A stretch of 64,000 nucleotides of DNA, taken from positions 1 through 64,000 of the forward strand of contig JAQMWT010000671.1 in assembly GCA_029834535.1 (NCBI GenBank), given 5' to 3'. Of the stretch, positions 13,695 through 23,410 are shown piece after piece. The position numbers were made by a program, and so were the translations under genes. The stretch is from Chrysophaeum taylorii. Taxonomy: Eukaryota > Sar > Pelagophyceae > Pelagomonadales > Pelagomonadaceae. Below the pieces are notes generated by a model. That model had not been told where the DNA came from. It saw only the letters and a list, made by a program, of their open reading frames with translations, and ran no database searches. How positions within the stretch are numbered: position 1 is the stretch's first letter; each line of letters begins with the position of its first letter.

Positions 13695-15281
13695 TCACAG
13701 GTGTGCGTGACCGTGGTGGCCCCCGCCGTCGCCGCCGTCGTCGCCCGTGCAGTGCTCGTGGTCGAGGAGGACCAGGCCGATGGCGACGGCGCCAAGGAGG
13801 AAAAAGAACGCGACGTTGAGCTTGGCCAGAAGCGATGTCGGGGGATCGTAGATGAACTGGTGCGCGGCCTGTGTCGCACCGAGGTAGGCATACGTGCCGC
13901 CCGCGTAAGCGAGCAAGAGGCCCTGCCCGCCGTCGCCGGGCTTGGTGGCCATGTAGGCGATGACGCCAAAAACGACCGAGGTACCCGAGAGGAAGTTGAC
14001 GACGAGAGCCCAGGTGACACTGAGGCCGGCAACGTTGATGAGCAAGGCAAAGTCGGAGATCTCCTGGGCGAGCTCGTGGTAGACGGTTGCGCTCGCGACC
14101 GTCCAGCCGCGCGAGACCTTGCAGTCAAGAAAGGCTTGGGCGATGACTACGCCGTCGACGAAGTTATGGAGAAAGTCCCCCAGGAAGATTGACATGACTA
14201 GAGGAACGTGGATCTTGTTGGCCTTGACGGTGTCCCCAACATCTTTGGATTTACCGTCTTCCTCGACTACTTGCGTCACCACCAAGTCGCCCTTTCCGAG
14301 ACTCTTCATGACAGAGTGCATGCCGGATGGGTCGCAGAACAAGGTCACAAAGCAGCCGGTCGCGAAGCCGGCGAGGATCATCGTGCCGAAGCGCCATGTC
14401 GCCTGTGTCTCCTCACTCCAGCGCGCCTGAATGAGGTGTGTCGCCTCAAAGAAACACAGGTACACGGCCACCGCGAGCAACGCTCCGCACGCCAGCGCCG
14501 ACGATGCCAACGCAAAGGTGCGACTGTGGATGAATTCGAGGTACGTCTCACCGTCGCCCCACAGTGCCGGGATGCGCACGATGATGCCGATCACCGTACA
14601 GGCCAGCACGAGGAAGGACGCCGAAATCGAGCGCCGATACGCTTTGCGGCGGTTTGACCCGCCGGATCCGCCGGAAGATGATGTAGTCGACTCCGGCTCT
14701 ATGTCGTGCCCGTGGCTGTCCTTCAGGTAGTGCGAATCCGCTTCGAACTCCACTGGGTAGTGTTCCGCAAATATCACGAAGTGCACGCCCTCGTGATCGT
14801 GGTCGTGCTCGTCCTCCTCGTGGTCGTCGTGCTCGTCCTCCTCGTGGTCGTCGTGCTCGTCCTCCTCGTGGTCGTGCTCGTCCTCCTCGTGGTCGTCGTG
14901 CTCGTCCTCCTCGTGGTCGTGCTCGTCCTCCTCGTGGTCGTCCTCGTCGTGGGATTCTTCAACGGCGCTTGCGTTAACCACGAGAGGAAAGATAGAGGTG
15001 TAGACGTCCTGGTCGAAGATGAGGCGCAAGCAGCCGTTTGTGGGCACGATGATCGTGTCCCCGGCGACCACGTCCTGGCACTCGCCGTCCTCCAACACGA
15101 CTTCTTCTGCCGAATCGCCCTCGACAGCGACGAACCGCATCGTCGGATCCACGTACACCTCGTCGACCTTGCTCGCCGTCCACGCGTAAATCTCATCGGT
15201 GGCGAGCTCAAAGACGCCGGACCACTCGTACTCGTCGACCGCGCCGAGCGCTAGAGGAAGGAAGGAAAGCAACAAGATCAT
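13695..15281 (-). CDS. ZIP-family (SLC39-like) divalent metal transporter, paralogue 1
   Basis: A 528-residue membrane protein predicted to move zinc or a related divalent metal toward the cytosol. It starts with a signal peptide (MILLLSFLPLALGA), then a lumenal/extracellular domain of about 110 residues, then an acidic His-rich array of repeated HEEDEHD units (about residues 120-170) ending in HDHD. A Ser/Gly spacer follows, then about eight membrane segments from residue 215. The ZIP signatures are present: HNFVDGVVIAQAF (about residue 372, TM4) and HELAQEISDFALL (about 401, TM5). The second signature reads HExxQE where most ZIPs have HExxHE. The C-terminus is Gly/Asp/His-rich (GGGHHGHAHL). 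The gene is intronless. A second copy lies at 19581-21197 on the same strand, nearly identical in the mature part but with a different signal peptide. Family assignment is firm; substrate and membrane are inferred. Confidence 0.88.
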   Translation of the reverse strand: MILLLSFLPLALGAVDEYEWSGVFELATDEIYAWTASKVDEVYVDPTMRFVAVEGDSAEEVVLEDGECQDVVAGDTIIVPTNGCLRLIFDQDVYTSIFPLVVNASAVEESHDEDDHEEDEHDHEEDEHDDHEEDEHDHEEDEHDDHEEDEHDDHEEDEHDHDHEGVHFVIFAEHYPVEFEADSHYLKDSHGHDIEPESTTSSSGGSGGSNRRKAYRRSISASFLVLACTVIGIIVRIPALWGDGETYLEFIHSRTFALASSALACGALLAVAVYLCFFEATHLIQARWSEETQATWRFGTMILAGFATGCFVTLFCDPSGMHSVMKSLGKGDLVVTQVVEEDGKSKDVGDTVKANKIHVPLVMSIFLGDFLHNFVDGVVIAQAFLDCKVSRGWTVASATVYHELAQEISDFALLINVAGLSVTWALVVNFLSGTSVVFGVIAYMATKPGDGGQGLLLAYAGGTYAYLGATQAAHQFIYDPPTSLLAKLNVAFFFLLGAVAIGLVLLDHEHCTGDDGGDGGGHHGHAHL

Positions 15282-15488
15282 GTTATGACAGCTTTACGTA
15301 GACGTCCGACTTGTTCGAAACTTGTCAAGAAATACGTCTGGGTCAGACTAAGGTGTCCTGGCGAAGTCAAGGGTAAAGATTAAATGACCCATACGCTCAG
15401 AAATAAGGGTAAGGACAATTCAGCTAGTATCAACAGAGATCGAATTCTTCGCTTTCTTCGAATTACTCGTTCGATGCAGTATGACACC

Positions 15489-15698
15489 TCAGTCGTTGTC
15501 CGAAGAGTCTGAGTCGTCGGGAGGGGCGGTAGGGAGCTCGGGGTCCTCACCGCGCTCGTAGGCGGCGAAGGCGGCGCGTGCAGCGAGCTCGACGCCCTTC
15601 GGCACTGTGCGGTCCTGCAAGGTCTGGTAGTCGTCCAGACTACTGCGAGCCCGGGAGCGGTCGTGATGGTGGCGGCGTGGGTTTGTCGCCCTAGGCAT
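15489..15698 (-). CDS. Possible small acidic-tailed protein (uncertain)
   Basis: This is a 69-codon frame from an internal ATG. It starts MPRATNPRRHHHDRSRAR, followed by a helical stretch (VELAARAAFAAYERGEDPE) and an acidic Ser/Asp tail ending DDSDSSDND. The frame stays open upstream for another 117 codons, but that part looks like non-coding sequence. No family is recognised. The basic start and acidic tail look protein-like, but it could be the end of a decayed gene or a chance frame. It lies about 200 bp upstream of the first ZIP gene, on the same strand. Confidence 0.3.
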   Translation of the reverse strand: MPRATNPRRHHHDRSRARSSLDDYQTLQDRTVPKGVELAARAAFAAYERGEDPELPTAPPDDSDSSDND

Positions 15699-16061
15699 CG
15701 AGGCTGCCAAGGTAGGACGTGAATACGCAGCGCCAACTGCTTGTTCGCGTCCCGCGCCATGCCACGCATCACGCCAGCAATCTCGCGGCAACGGGCTCCG
15801 AGAAGTCGCCTCTCTCGCGTCCCCGCTCAGGCGATTTCTTTGGCGACGCACCCCGACCCATCGCTCGCATGATGGACGAGCGCCGCTATGGCTTCTGATC
15901 GCCGTCTGCTCGCTCCTGTGCCTCGAAACCATTTCGCTTTCAGATACAACCTGAGAATATACCTGGTAAATGCGAAGCGCGCCTATCGAATGAGACTTTG
16001 CTATTGCTCCGAAATACAGAGTACAACGAGGCATACAAAGTCGAGACAAGAAGAAATCACG

Positions 16062-16892
16062 TCAAGGCAGGCCTGTCGATGTCCCATAAAAAAGGGGTTG
16101 CAACGCAGAAGCCGTCCGCATGCAGCACCAACAAAGGTCGAAGACTCTGACATGAGCTTGAGACGTGTCGCTGTGTCGGCGGCGAAGCCGATTGCTGTCG
16201 TTCGAGAGAAGTCTGCCGCGGATGAAGTATTCGATCGTACTGACGCCGGCCTGTTTTATCACGCCGGAGCGCGCGTGTGCAAAGAGCGAAAAGACGGAGA
16301 GATCAGGGTACCTCGCGCCGCATGCGGAGCAGACGCGCGTGGGCCAACTGTTGCCGCCATCATCACCAGAGACGTCGCCTGGAAGGGCATTGCAGAGCGC
16401 GCAGGCCAAGTCACAGATCCTGAAGAGGAGATTAATATCGCTGGCGGGAAACTCGAGGATGCTTCGAGACGCGTAGACATAGAGATGCCAAGCGCCATCG
16501 TCCAGGCGGACAATCGCGATCGCGTCGCGCGACGCCTTCCAAACTGACGCAGCCCACTTCTCTTCGCAGCAGCGCAGGACATTTCGCCGGAGCTGCCGGA
16601 GCAACGTCGTCGGCGGCAGGCCGGTTGCCTCGACCGTGCATTCGTCGATTCGGAACTCAGGAGTGACTCGACGACCGCAGCGCAAGACCATCGAGAGGAC
16701 CTGCGCCGCAGCGGCTTCGTCGCCCGCGTCGCGAAGTCGTCGACTTGTGCGCCGGACGCGCGCGTACGTCGGCACGTCGCAAGCGAACTGCAGGGTCACC
16801 GCCAACACGTTGTCGAACATCACCTCGAACATTCTGCTCTCGTAACTGACAGAACGGAACAGTCGACATTTAAAGACAGAACGGAACTTCAC
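16062..16892 (-). CDS. Hypothetical protein, possible F-box-like N-terminus and CxxC segment
   Basis: A 276-codon frame. Residues from about 21 (MFEVMFDNVLAVTLQFA, then ARVRRTSRRLRDAGD) have the spacing of an F-box, a two-helix motif that links SKP1/cullin E3 ligases to substrates, although the usual LP start is absent. The Met at about residue 21 could be the true start. The middle part is mixed helix and strand. A CSACG segment near residue 188 and a CWCC near residue 255 could bind zinc. No repeat domain for substrate binding is visible. The gene is intronless, and the direct repeat ACAGAACGGAAC lies across its start. It is probably real, but its role is unknown. Confidence 0.5.
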   Translation of the reverse strand: MKFRSVFKCRLFRSVSYESRMFEVMFDNVLAVTLQFACDVPTYARVRRTSRRLRDAGDEAAAAQVLSMVLRCGRRVTPEFRIDECTVEATGLPPTTLLRQLRRNVLRCCEEKWAASVWKASRDAIAIVRLDDGAWHLYVYASRSILEFPASDINLLFRICDLACALCNALPGDVSGDDGGNSWPTRVCSACGARYPDLSVFSLFAHARSGVIKQAGVSTIEYFIRGRLLSNDSNRLRRRHSDTSQAHVRVFDLCWCCMRTASALQPLFYGTSTGLP

Positions 16893-17103
16893 TGCACCCT
16901 TTCTTTTTTTTTTCCTTACTACTAATCGACAGACTGCTTAATCGAGACTTCAAGAGACGAGAAGACCATCGAACAGTTGTCCGGGAGGATCCCATGCTAT
17001 CGCCACACTGCCGGCAGCGGCAAAGGCGCTCGAGCCGACGGCCCAGGACCTGACATGCCACGAGATTGTGAAGGACGCCGGCGGCAAAGGGGCGACGCAA
17101 TAG

Positions 17104-17556
17104 CTCGCCGCGCGCAAGCTCGACACCCTCGGCATTATCAAGGCGCACTGCGGCGTCGCCAACGATCCAGACCGTATCGCCCAGGTCGATCGCGCCGCGA
17201 GACTCGCCTCTTCGGTCTCCGAAATCACGCGCATCAAGCAAAGGGAGAGAAAGTCGAAAAAGGACGCGCAGCAGGCCAGTCTACTCGACCTCGCTCCCAA
17301 GGCCGTCGCCAAACTCAAGTCCAAGGGCAACGACGTCACAAAGATCACGGTCCGCGAGATCACCTCCATCCTCGGCCGCTACTTCGGCGTGGCCGAGCAG
17401 CGTAAGGGTGACAAAGCGGCCCACGTCAAGGCCCTGCAGGACGCCATCGAGGCCAAACCTGACGCCCTCAGCGCGGTCCAGTCGGCCGCCACCGGCATCG
17501 GCACGCTCGGGCGACAAAATAGGCCGGTTCTTAATGTAGTCCGGTTCTTAATCTAA
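17104..17556 (+). pseudogene. Broken ORF of unknown family
   Basis: An open plus-strand frame of about 150 codons without a usable start Met. It codes a Lys/Ala-rich helical segment (IKAHCGVANDPDRIAQ, then ITRIKQRERKSKKDAQQ) and VREITSILGRYFGVAEQRKG. Protein-like sequence continues upstream in the same frame (about 16985-17100), so it is the remnant of a longer protein. The sequence CTTACTACTAATCGACAGA occurs on both sides (about 16914 and 17562), so the block may be the body of a small mobile element. I do not recognise the family. Confidence 0.35.
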
Positions 17557-17615
17557 TCCTTACTACTAATCGACAGATGTTTGTCTGTTTGCGTGTTTGT
17601 TTTTTCTTTGTCTAT

Positions 17616-17938
17616 AAATGTCGGCTGCTAAGAGGGGGGTGTGTGTGGGGAGCATGAAGGATGTGGGTGGGTTTTTGGGTTAGGAGGGATGTGCCTGACG
17701 GGCGGAGATAAGTACGCGGGACCTAGTCGGGGTCATCGCCGAGTCGTGGGGCAAGCGAAGAGAGGACGGGTCCCGCCCGTAGGTCTGTTTGTTTGTCTTT
17801 AAATGTCGACTGCTAAGAGGGGGGTGTGTGTGGGGAGCATGAAGGATGTGGGTGGGTTTGTGGGGTAGGAGGGATGTGCCGGACGGGCGGAGATAAGCAC
17901 GCGGGACCTAGTCGGGGTCATCGCCGAGTCGTGGGGCC
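17616..17938 (+). repeat. Two direct repeats of about 137 bp, period 185 bp
   Basis: A block starting AAATGTCGGCTGCTAAGAGG and ending in GCCGAGTCGTGGGG (about 17616-17752) recurs almost unchanged at 17801-17938. The repeats are G-rich on the plus strand (GGGGGGTGTGTGTGGGGAG). They sit between the broken ORF at 17.1-17.5 kb and the Helitron helicase remnant. They may be subterminal or non-coding parts of one mobile element. Confidence 0.85.
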
Positions 17939-17949
17939 CGAATCAGGGT

Positions 17950-18536
17950 AAGGATCAGGTAAGCCCGCGAGCCAGGCGTTGATCCTCCAAGCCGTCTACG
18001 GCGACCTCGCAGACTATTTCCACGACCCGCGGCGGCTCTTTCAGCGCGCCATTCGCACGCCCCGTCGAAACGATGTTGTCGATGCTGACAACGCGCGCAT
18101 GACCGCGGCCTTTTTTTCCCGGAGACGAGGCGTCGGAGTTCTTTTCGGCCGACTAGGTTGGGTCGGAAGACGACGCCTCGCTCTTTACAGTCGAGTTTTC
18201 AACTCCCTGACAACCAACGGCATGCTGACTTTGATCTCGAGCTTAAAGTCTTCGCAACTCGACCCGTCGTACGGCCACTGCAACGGCACCCGATACATCA
18301 TCGATAGTGTCGTGTCACCGAGGCTCCTCCAACCTGTATCCCTCAAGCCCCACCGACGCCAAACGATCAACAAGAGCCAGAGGCAGACGCCCCGCAAGGT
18401 CGGCGTCCTCTTGCCCAAGCCCGTCTTCTGCCACGTCCAGCTCTACGTGGCTCTCTGTCGATCGGCAACCCCGAGGATATGCTCTTCTGAGTCGATGACT
18501 CCACCCTACCCCACACGTGCTGCGCAATACCGATAA
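17950..18536 (+). mobile_element. Helitron remnant (C-terminal part of PIF1-type helicase)
   Basis: The translation carries the end of a Helitron-type PIF1 helicase: ILQAVYGDLADYF, FNSLTTNGM, LDPSYGHCNGTRYII (the typical N-G-T-R motif region), TINKSQ (motif V-like) and LYVALCRSATP (motif VI-like VALSR). Helitrons are rolling-circle DNA transposons whose Rep-helicase protein ends with this domain. The frame is disturbed in places, and no Rep domain was found upstream, so it is a decayed 3' part. Its 3' side passes into the short-repeat array at 18.57-18.88 kb. Confidence 0.75.
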
Positions 18537-18565
18537 GCCCCCTCTTGGCGTCTACACGCGCACTG

Positions 18566-18885
18566 TAGGTGAGCTTACTGGGACCAAGTGAACTTACTGG
18601 GGTTTGAGATTGGGACTAGGTGAATATAGTGACCAGGTGAACTTACTGGGACCAGGTGAACTTACTGGGGGTTTTAGAGTAAACTCAAAGGTTAGCGGGG
18701 TGTGCGGATCAAAGCACTTTAGATTGGCGGAGGCGAGAGCGACGAGCTCGAAGGAGTGGGTGTGAGCACGAGCGGGTTTACGCGGAACTTACTGGGGTTA
18801 GAGATTTGGACTAGGTGAACTTACTGGGACTAGATGAACTTACTGGGGTTAGAGATTGGGACTAGGTGAACATACTGGCCTGCAC
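18566..18885 (+). repeat. Interspersed short-repeat array, unit GTGAACTTACTGGG
   Basis: About nine copies of a unit close to GGTGAACTTACTGGGACCA occur here. They fall in two clusters (18566-18675 and 18782-18885), several of them followed by GTTAGAGATTGGGACTAG. About 110 bp of unrelated sequence lies between the clusters. The array directly follows the Helitron helicase remnant and could belong to that element's 3' region. Confidence 0.8.
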
Positions 18886-19580
18886 TTGTTCAACCAAAGG
18901 ATTAGTCGCCAAAATCTTCGAGTCGAAACCGCCGAACGACGTGTTGACTTTTGCAACGAAAAAGAAAAGTTTCAACCTGGCTGGAGCCGGCTGCGTCATG
19001 ATGCCGCATCAGTCAGCCAGCCGCTCGGGCGAAAGACGAGGTCGCAAAACGAAGCGGCAGCCGGTCTGTCTGCCTGGGGCCTAAACCACCTATTGAGGAT
19101 GCTCCCGGTCTTATTTATCATCAAAAGTGAGGCGGAGGCGCTGGTTTCTGCTCAAACGGGACACTACGAAGCGATCGTCACGCATATCGCCGCTTCATTG
19201 TCTCAATGAGATCAACGCAGGCGTGAAGAAGGGGTGGGAGAACTCAACGTGCTTTTTACGTGGTGGGCCACATCATCAAAGGGTAGCAGGCGATCTGAGA
19301 ACAAATAAAGAAACATACGCGCTGAACTCAAGGACTATCAAACTCACGTCGGCCGAGTCTGAGTAGCGGGTAGTTACTCTCGGAGGGGCTTTTTTGGAGC
19401 GTGTGTAGTTTCCGTCACACCCCCCGCCATATCGCGCCAGTCGCAACGAAGCCAGATACGGCTCCGCAGCGTCGACAAGAAGAGTAGGACTTGTAGATGC
19501 AAGTTGTAGTAAAGCAGGGAACCAGGGCGCGCGAAGAATCGTCGGCGATTCGTCAAACACGGATTTCGTAGAAAATCAAA
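18886..19580. other. Non-coding stretch
   Basis: Open frames of 60-117 codons occur on both strands, but none shows a domain, a signal peptide or codon use like the host genes. I see no RNA gene and no repeat. It separates the Helitron-related repeats from the second ZIP gene. Confidence 0.5.
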
Positions 19581-21197
19581 TCAATGGCCGTGACCGTGGT
19601 GGCCCCCGCCGTCGCCGCCGTCGTCGCCCGTGCAGTGCTCGTGGTCGAGGAGGACCAGGCCGATGGCGACGGCGCCAAGGAGGAAAAAGAACGCCACGTT
19701 GAGCTTGGCCATAAGCGATGTCGGGGGATCGTAGATGAACTGGTGCGCGGCCTGTGTCGCACCGAGGTAGGCATACGTGCCGCCCGCGTAAGCGAGCAAG
19801 AGGCCCTGCCCGCCATCGCCGGGCTTGGTGGCCATGTAGGCGATGACGCCAAATACGACCGAGGTACCCGAGATGAAGTTGACGACGAGAGCCCAGGTGA
19901 CACTGAGGCCGGCAACGTTGATGAGCAAGGCAAAGTCGGAGATCTCCTGGGCGAGCTCGTGGTAGACGGTTGCGCTCGCGACCGTCCAGCCGCGCGAGAC
20001 CTTGCAGTCAAGAAAGGCTTGGGCGATGACTACGCCGTCGACGAAGTTATGGAGAAAGTCCCCCAGGAAGATTGACATGACTAGAGGAACGTGGATCTTG
20101 TTGGCCTTGACGGTGTCCCCAACATCTTTGGATTTACCGTCTTCCTCGACTACTTGCGTCACCACCAAGTCGCCCTTTCGGAGACTCTTCATGACAGAGT
20201 GCATGCCGGATGGGTCGCAGAACAAGGTCACAAAGCAGCCGGTCGCGAAGCCGGCGAGGATCATCGTGCCGAAGCGCCATGTCGCCTGTGTCTCCTCACT
20301 CCAGCGCGCCTGAATGAGGTGGGTCGCCTCAAAGAAACACAGGTAAACGGCCACCGCGAGCAACGCTCCGCACGCCAGCGCCGACGATGCCAACGCAAAG
20401 GTGCGACTGTGGATGAATTCGAGGTACGTCTCACCGTCGCCCCACAGTGCCGGGATGCGCACGATGATGCCGATCACCGTACAGGCCAGCACGAGGAAGG
20501 ACGCCGAAATCGAGCGCCGATACGCTTTGCGGCGGTTTGACCCGCCGGATCCGCCCGACGATGATGTAGTCGACTCCGGCTCTATGTCGTGCCCGTGGCT
20601 GTCCTTCAGGTAGTGCGAATCCGCTTCGAACTCCAATGGGTCGTGTTCCGCAAATATCACGAAGTGCACGCCCTCGTGATCGTGGTCGTGCTCGTCCTCC
20701 TCGTGGTCGTCGTGCTCGTCCTCCTCGTGCTCGTCCTCCTCGTGCTCGTCCTCCTCGTGCTCGTCCTCCTCGTGCTCGTCGTGCTCGTCCTCCTCGTGGT
20801 CGTCGTGCTCGTCCTCCTCGTGGTCGTGCTCGTCCTCTTCGTGCTCGTCCTCGTCGTGGGATTCTTCAACGGCGCTTGCGTTAACCACGAGAGGAAAGAT
20901 AGAGGTGTAGACGTCCTGGTCGAAGATGAGGCGCAAGCAGCCGTTTGTGGGCACGATGATCGTGTCCCCGGCGACCACGTCCTGGCACTCGCCGTCCTCC
21001 AACACGACGTCTTCTGCCGAATCGCCCTCGACAGCGACGAACCGCATCGTCGGATCCACGTACACCTCGTCGACCTTGCTCGCCGTCCACGCGTAAATCT
21101 CATCGGTGGCGAGCTCAAAGACGCCGGACCACTCGTACTCGTCGGCTTTCCCGCCGACCCCGCACAAGGCGAGCGTCAACAACCACATCATCATCAT
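19581..21197 (-). CDS. ZIP-family (SLC39-like) divalent metal transporter, paralogue 2
   Basis: A 538-residue copy of the ZIP transporter at 13695-15281. From the mature N-terminus (DEYEWSGVFELATDE) to the Gly/His tail it differs from paralogue 1 at only a few positions outside the His-rich array. The array differs in number and order of HEEDE/HDE units and is ten residues longer overall. The TM4 motif HNFVDGVVIAQAF and TM5 motif HELAQEISDFALL are identical. The signal peptide is unrelated: it starts with four Met codons, then WLLTLALCGVGGKA. The similarity also stops at the last codons and does not extend into the 3' flank. The two genes may be expressed differently while making the same mature protein. 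Both copies look intact and intronless. Confidence 0.88.
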   Translation of the reverse strand: MMMMWLLTLALCGVGGKADEYEWSGVFELATDEIYAWTASKVDEVYVDPTMRFVAVEGDSAEDVVLEDGECQDVVAGDTIIVPTNGCLRLIFDQDVYTSIFPLVVNASAVEESHDEDEHEEDEHDHEEDEHDDHEEDEHDEHEEDEHEEDEHEEDEHEEDEHDDHEEDEHDHDHEGVHFVIFAEHDPLEFEADSHYLKDSHGHDIEPESTTSSSGGSGGSNRRKAYRRSISASFLVLACTVIGIIVRIPALWGDGETYLEFIHSRTFALASSALACGALLAVAVYLCFFEATHLIQARWSEETQATWRFGTMILAGFATGCFVTLFCDPSGMHSVMKSLRKGDLVVTQVVEEDGKSKDVGDTVKANKIHVPLVMSIFLGDFLHNFVDGVVIAQAFLDCKVSRGWTVASATVYHELAQEISDFALLINVAGLSVTWALVVNFISGTSVVFGVIAYMATKPGDGGQGLLLAYAGGTYAYLGATQAAHQFIYDPPTSLMAKLNVAFFFLLGAVAIGLVLLDHEHCTGDDGGDGGGHHGHGH

Positions 21198-21938
21198 TGT
21201 ATTTCGTCCTTCTCTTGGGTAAGACTTAGCGTGAAGAACACGTTAGGGTTATAAAAAATAATTCAAACCACATTGTAGAAAGGAAAGAATAGATATAGAA
21301 GGAAATCTCGCGGAACACACACCCGGAAGAAACAAAAACCCTTTTTCCGTTGCTTTTGATTGTAACGGACTGGTAAAACATGGCGAGGAAACCTCTACCT
21401 CTACATACTGAACTTGAAATCAAACTCCATTCCAGTTGACACGCGTGCAGAACTGTCCGTTCACGTTTACGTTGCAAGTTTGGAGGCACGGTGCAGAGGC
21501 CGTCGCCGCCTAGTCTTTGCGCCCCCCCCCTCCCCGCAGTCATGGCGGCCGAGCCCGGTGATCCCGGCTCCACAAGACCCCAGGCCATCCTCGCCGAGCT
21601 TTTTCCTGCCGTCGAAACGCAAGTCTGATGCGTACGATGTCGTTTTGTCGGCACTAATTTTTGCCGAAGGTATTCATTTGTGCCATGCTATGGTCCGCGA
21701 GACCTCCTCTATTATGAGTTTGAGCTCATACGATGGTGCCATATGGTCTCCTGCGGCGGTGGAAAGCTTCATCCTCGTGTTCCACTGGCTCCATCGGCCG
21801 CGAGGGGGCGGTCAAGTCGGTCGGTAGTAGTCGAGTCAGTCGACCAGGTGTTTGGCCTGTCCGATGGAGCATCCGCGGCCAAAAGTCCAGGCCAACCACG
21901 CGCAGTCTTTGTTGTCCGTGAACCGTTGCGACCCCTGA

Positions 21939-22176
21939 GACTTTTCTCGCGCCTCTCGGCCTGAACCTTTCAACTGGTGGTACCTCGAGGACGCGTATCA
22001 ATGTCTTCGTAGCTGGTTTGCCAAGAGAAACGTCTACCTGGACGTGACAGAGCACCAGAGAATCACAAATGTCTATGGGCAGAAGAAGATGTTCTACGCG
22101 AAGCGCCCCACCGCCTCTGTCGACGACGAGGCCTATAACTCCTCTGCGCGTACTGGAAATAAGTCTTTGAGATGAT
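21939..22176 (+). pseudogene. Decayed ORF of unknown family
   Basis: A Met-less frame of about 78 codons reads like real protein: NWWYLEDAYQCLRSWFAKRN, then VYLDVTEHQRITNVYGQKK, with many aromatic residues and balanced charge. Neighbouring frames upstream (near 21640-21830) and downstream (22540-22730, FSFLYGCGMPRRPSG) also look partly coding. I do not recognise the family and cannot say whether the source was a host gene or a transposon. Confidence 0.3.
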
Positions 22177-23125
22177 CACGACCAACCGCGTCGATGGCGA
22201 GAGGCCCCAGGTCGTGCGCTTCGACGCCGACGTGCATACTAACGTCTTTCCCCCCTTCTAATCGCTGATGTCGCACGACCTGTCGATGCGGAGCGGCAAG
22301 CCCACTGACTTTGCCGCCACCAGCTCCTGCGGACGCGCGATCTGCCGCTCTTCCGGCGCCAGGTCATCGGCGAGCCGGCTACGGAGTCAGAGCGCTGGCC
22401 GACGTACCCTCTTCGACACGGGCCTCTTGTGCTGCAGCTGGCCCCGTCCCTCCCGGATTCGGCCCGCGGTTGGTAGTATTCTACCTCCAACCTCGGGGAT
22501 GAGTTTGTCCGACGCGGCGCCGCGCCCGCCACCGTCGACAATATCTCGGTCCTCTACGCTCGGGAGCCGTTCAGCTTCCTCTATGGATGCGGTATGCCGC
22601 GCCGCCCTTCCGGGTCAATTGCTATCTTTGTGTGCCGTCGAGCTCAGCCCACGAACCACGTTGTATACTTGCGCTCTGCGGGATCACTCGCCCGCCTGAG
22701 TAAAAGCAGCGGACTTGGATTGCCCCATGGGTGGTAATGGCGGCGACAGCGGTTGCGTCGGCCCTGCCTCAGGACAAAGTCCCATCTTCTCTCTCGCTCT
22801 GCCCCCCTTCCTGATATCCTCTTTTCCTGCCTACGTGCTCTGTTCGTCGCATTTCCAATAAGTTTCTTTCTTTCTCCTCTTCGAGATCATCCATTCTGGC
22901 GCTTTGAGCCTGGGAGTTATTTATATATGACTGACGAACTAACTGAGAAACTGTAGGCCAGCCGAGTGCACGGGAGTAGGCTAATCCCAGCGCCGTGGAG
23001 CGTGGGATCAGAAGTCACGGGGTCGAGAGAAGAGCGGAGCTGTAAAGGAACGTCGGGGATGGTTTGATGCTTGTCGCCATGCGGCGCGGAGACCGCGATT
23101 TGACTGACAACCGTCTCATCCCTTT

Positions 23126-23285
23126 TTGCGCCCCCCGGCCATTACCCGTCCCGCTGCGAAATTCCCGGCTTCCAACCGGCCCGCCCGGGAGGCGAACAGG
23201 CGCCAAGCTACGCCGGGAGGACGGATGCCCTCGCAAGGCGCAGGTTCAGAAGGCACCGTCCTCCATCGCAACCGTGCGGTTAGCG
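23126..23285 (+). repeat. Dispersed repeat, copy 1
   Basis: About 160 bp here match 40790-40965 in inverted orientation, including CCGGCCCGCCCGGGAGGCGA-like and CGTCCTCCATCGCAACC segments. The reading frame carrying NRPAREANRR, then TVLHRNR, is paralleled in the other copy (NRPAREASRH, then PVLHRNQ). It could be a short interspersed element or a piece of a larger transposon. Neither copy shows clear ends or a target duplication. Confidence 0.7.
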
Positions 23286-23410
23286 AATATATGTGTATGC
23301 ATTACGAAGTAGTTCCCTAATCTTAAAGCCTGGGATCGCAGCTCGATGGCGTCGTTGGTCGCGACGCGCGTGTCGTAGGAGGTCGTGAGCACGATCGACT
23401 CTCAAGGAGC

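Noticed and set aside
14208-15254. Plus-strand ORFs with Val/Leu-rich repeats opposite the ZIP genes
   Set aside because: The VVLVLLVVV repeats are only the reverse reading of the HEEDE array.
17104-18536. Integrated virus or giant-element region between the ZIP genes
   Set aside because: The helicase motifs fit Helitron PIF1 proteins, and no capsid, polymerase or packaging gene is present.
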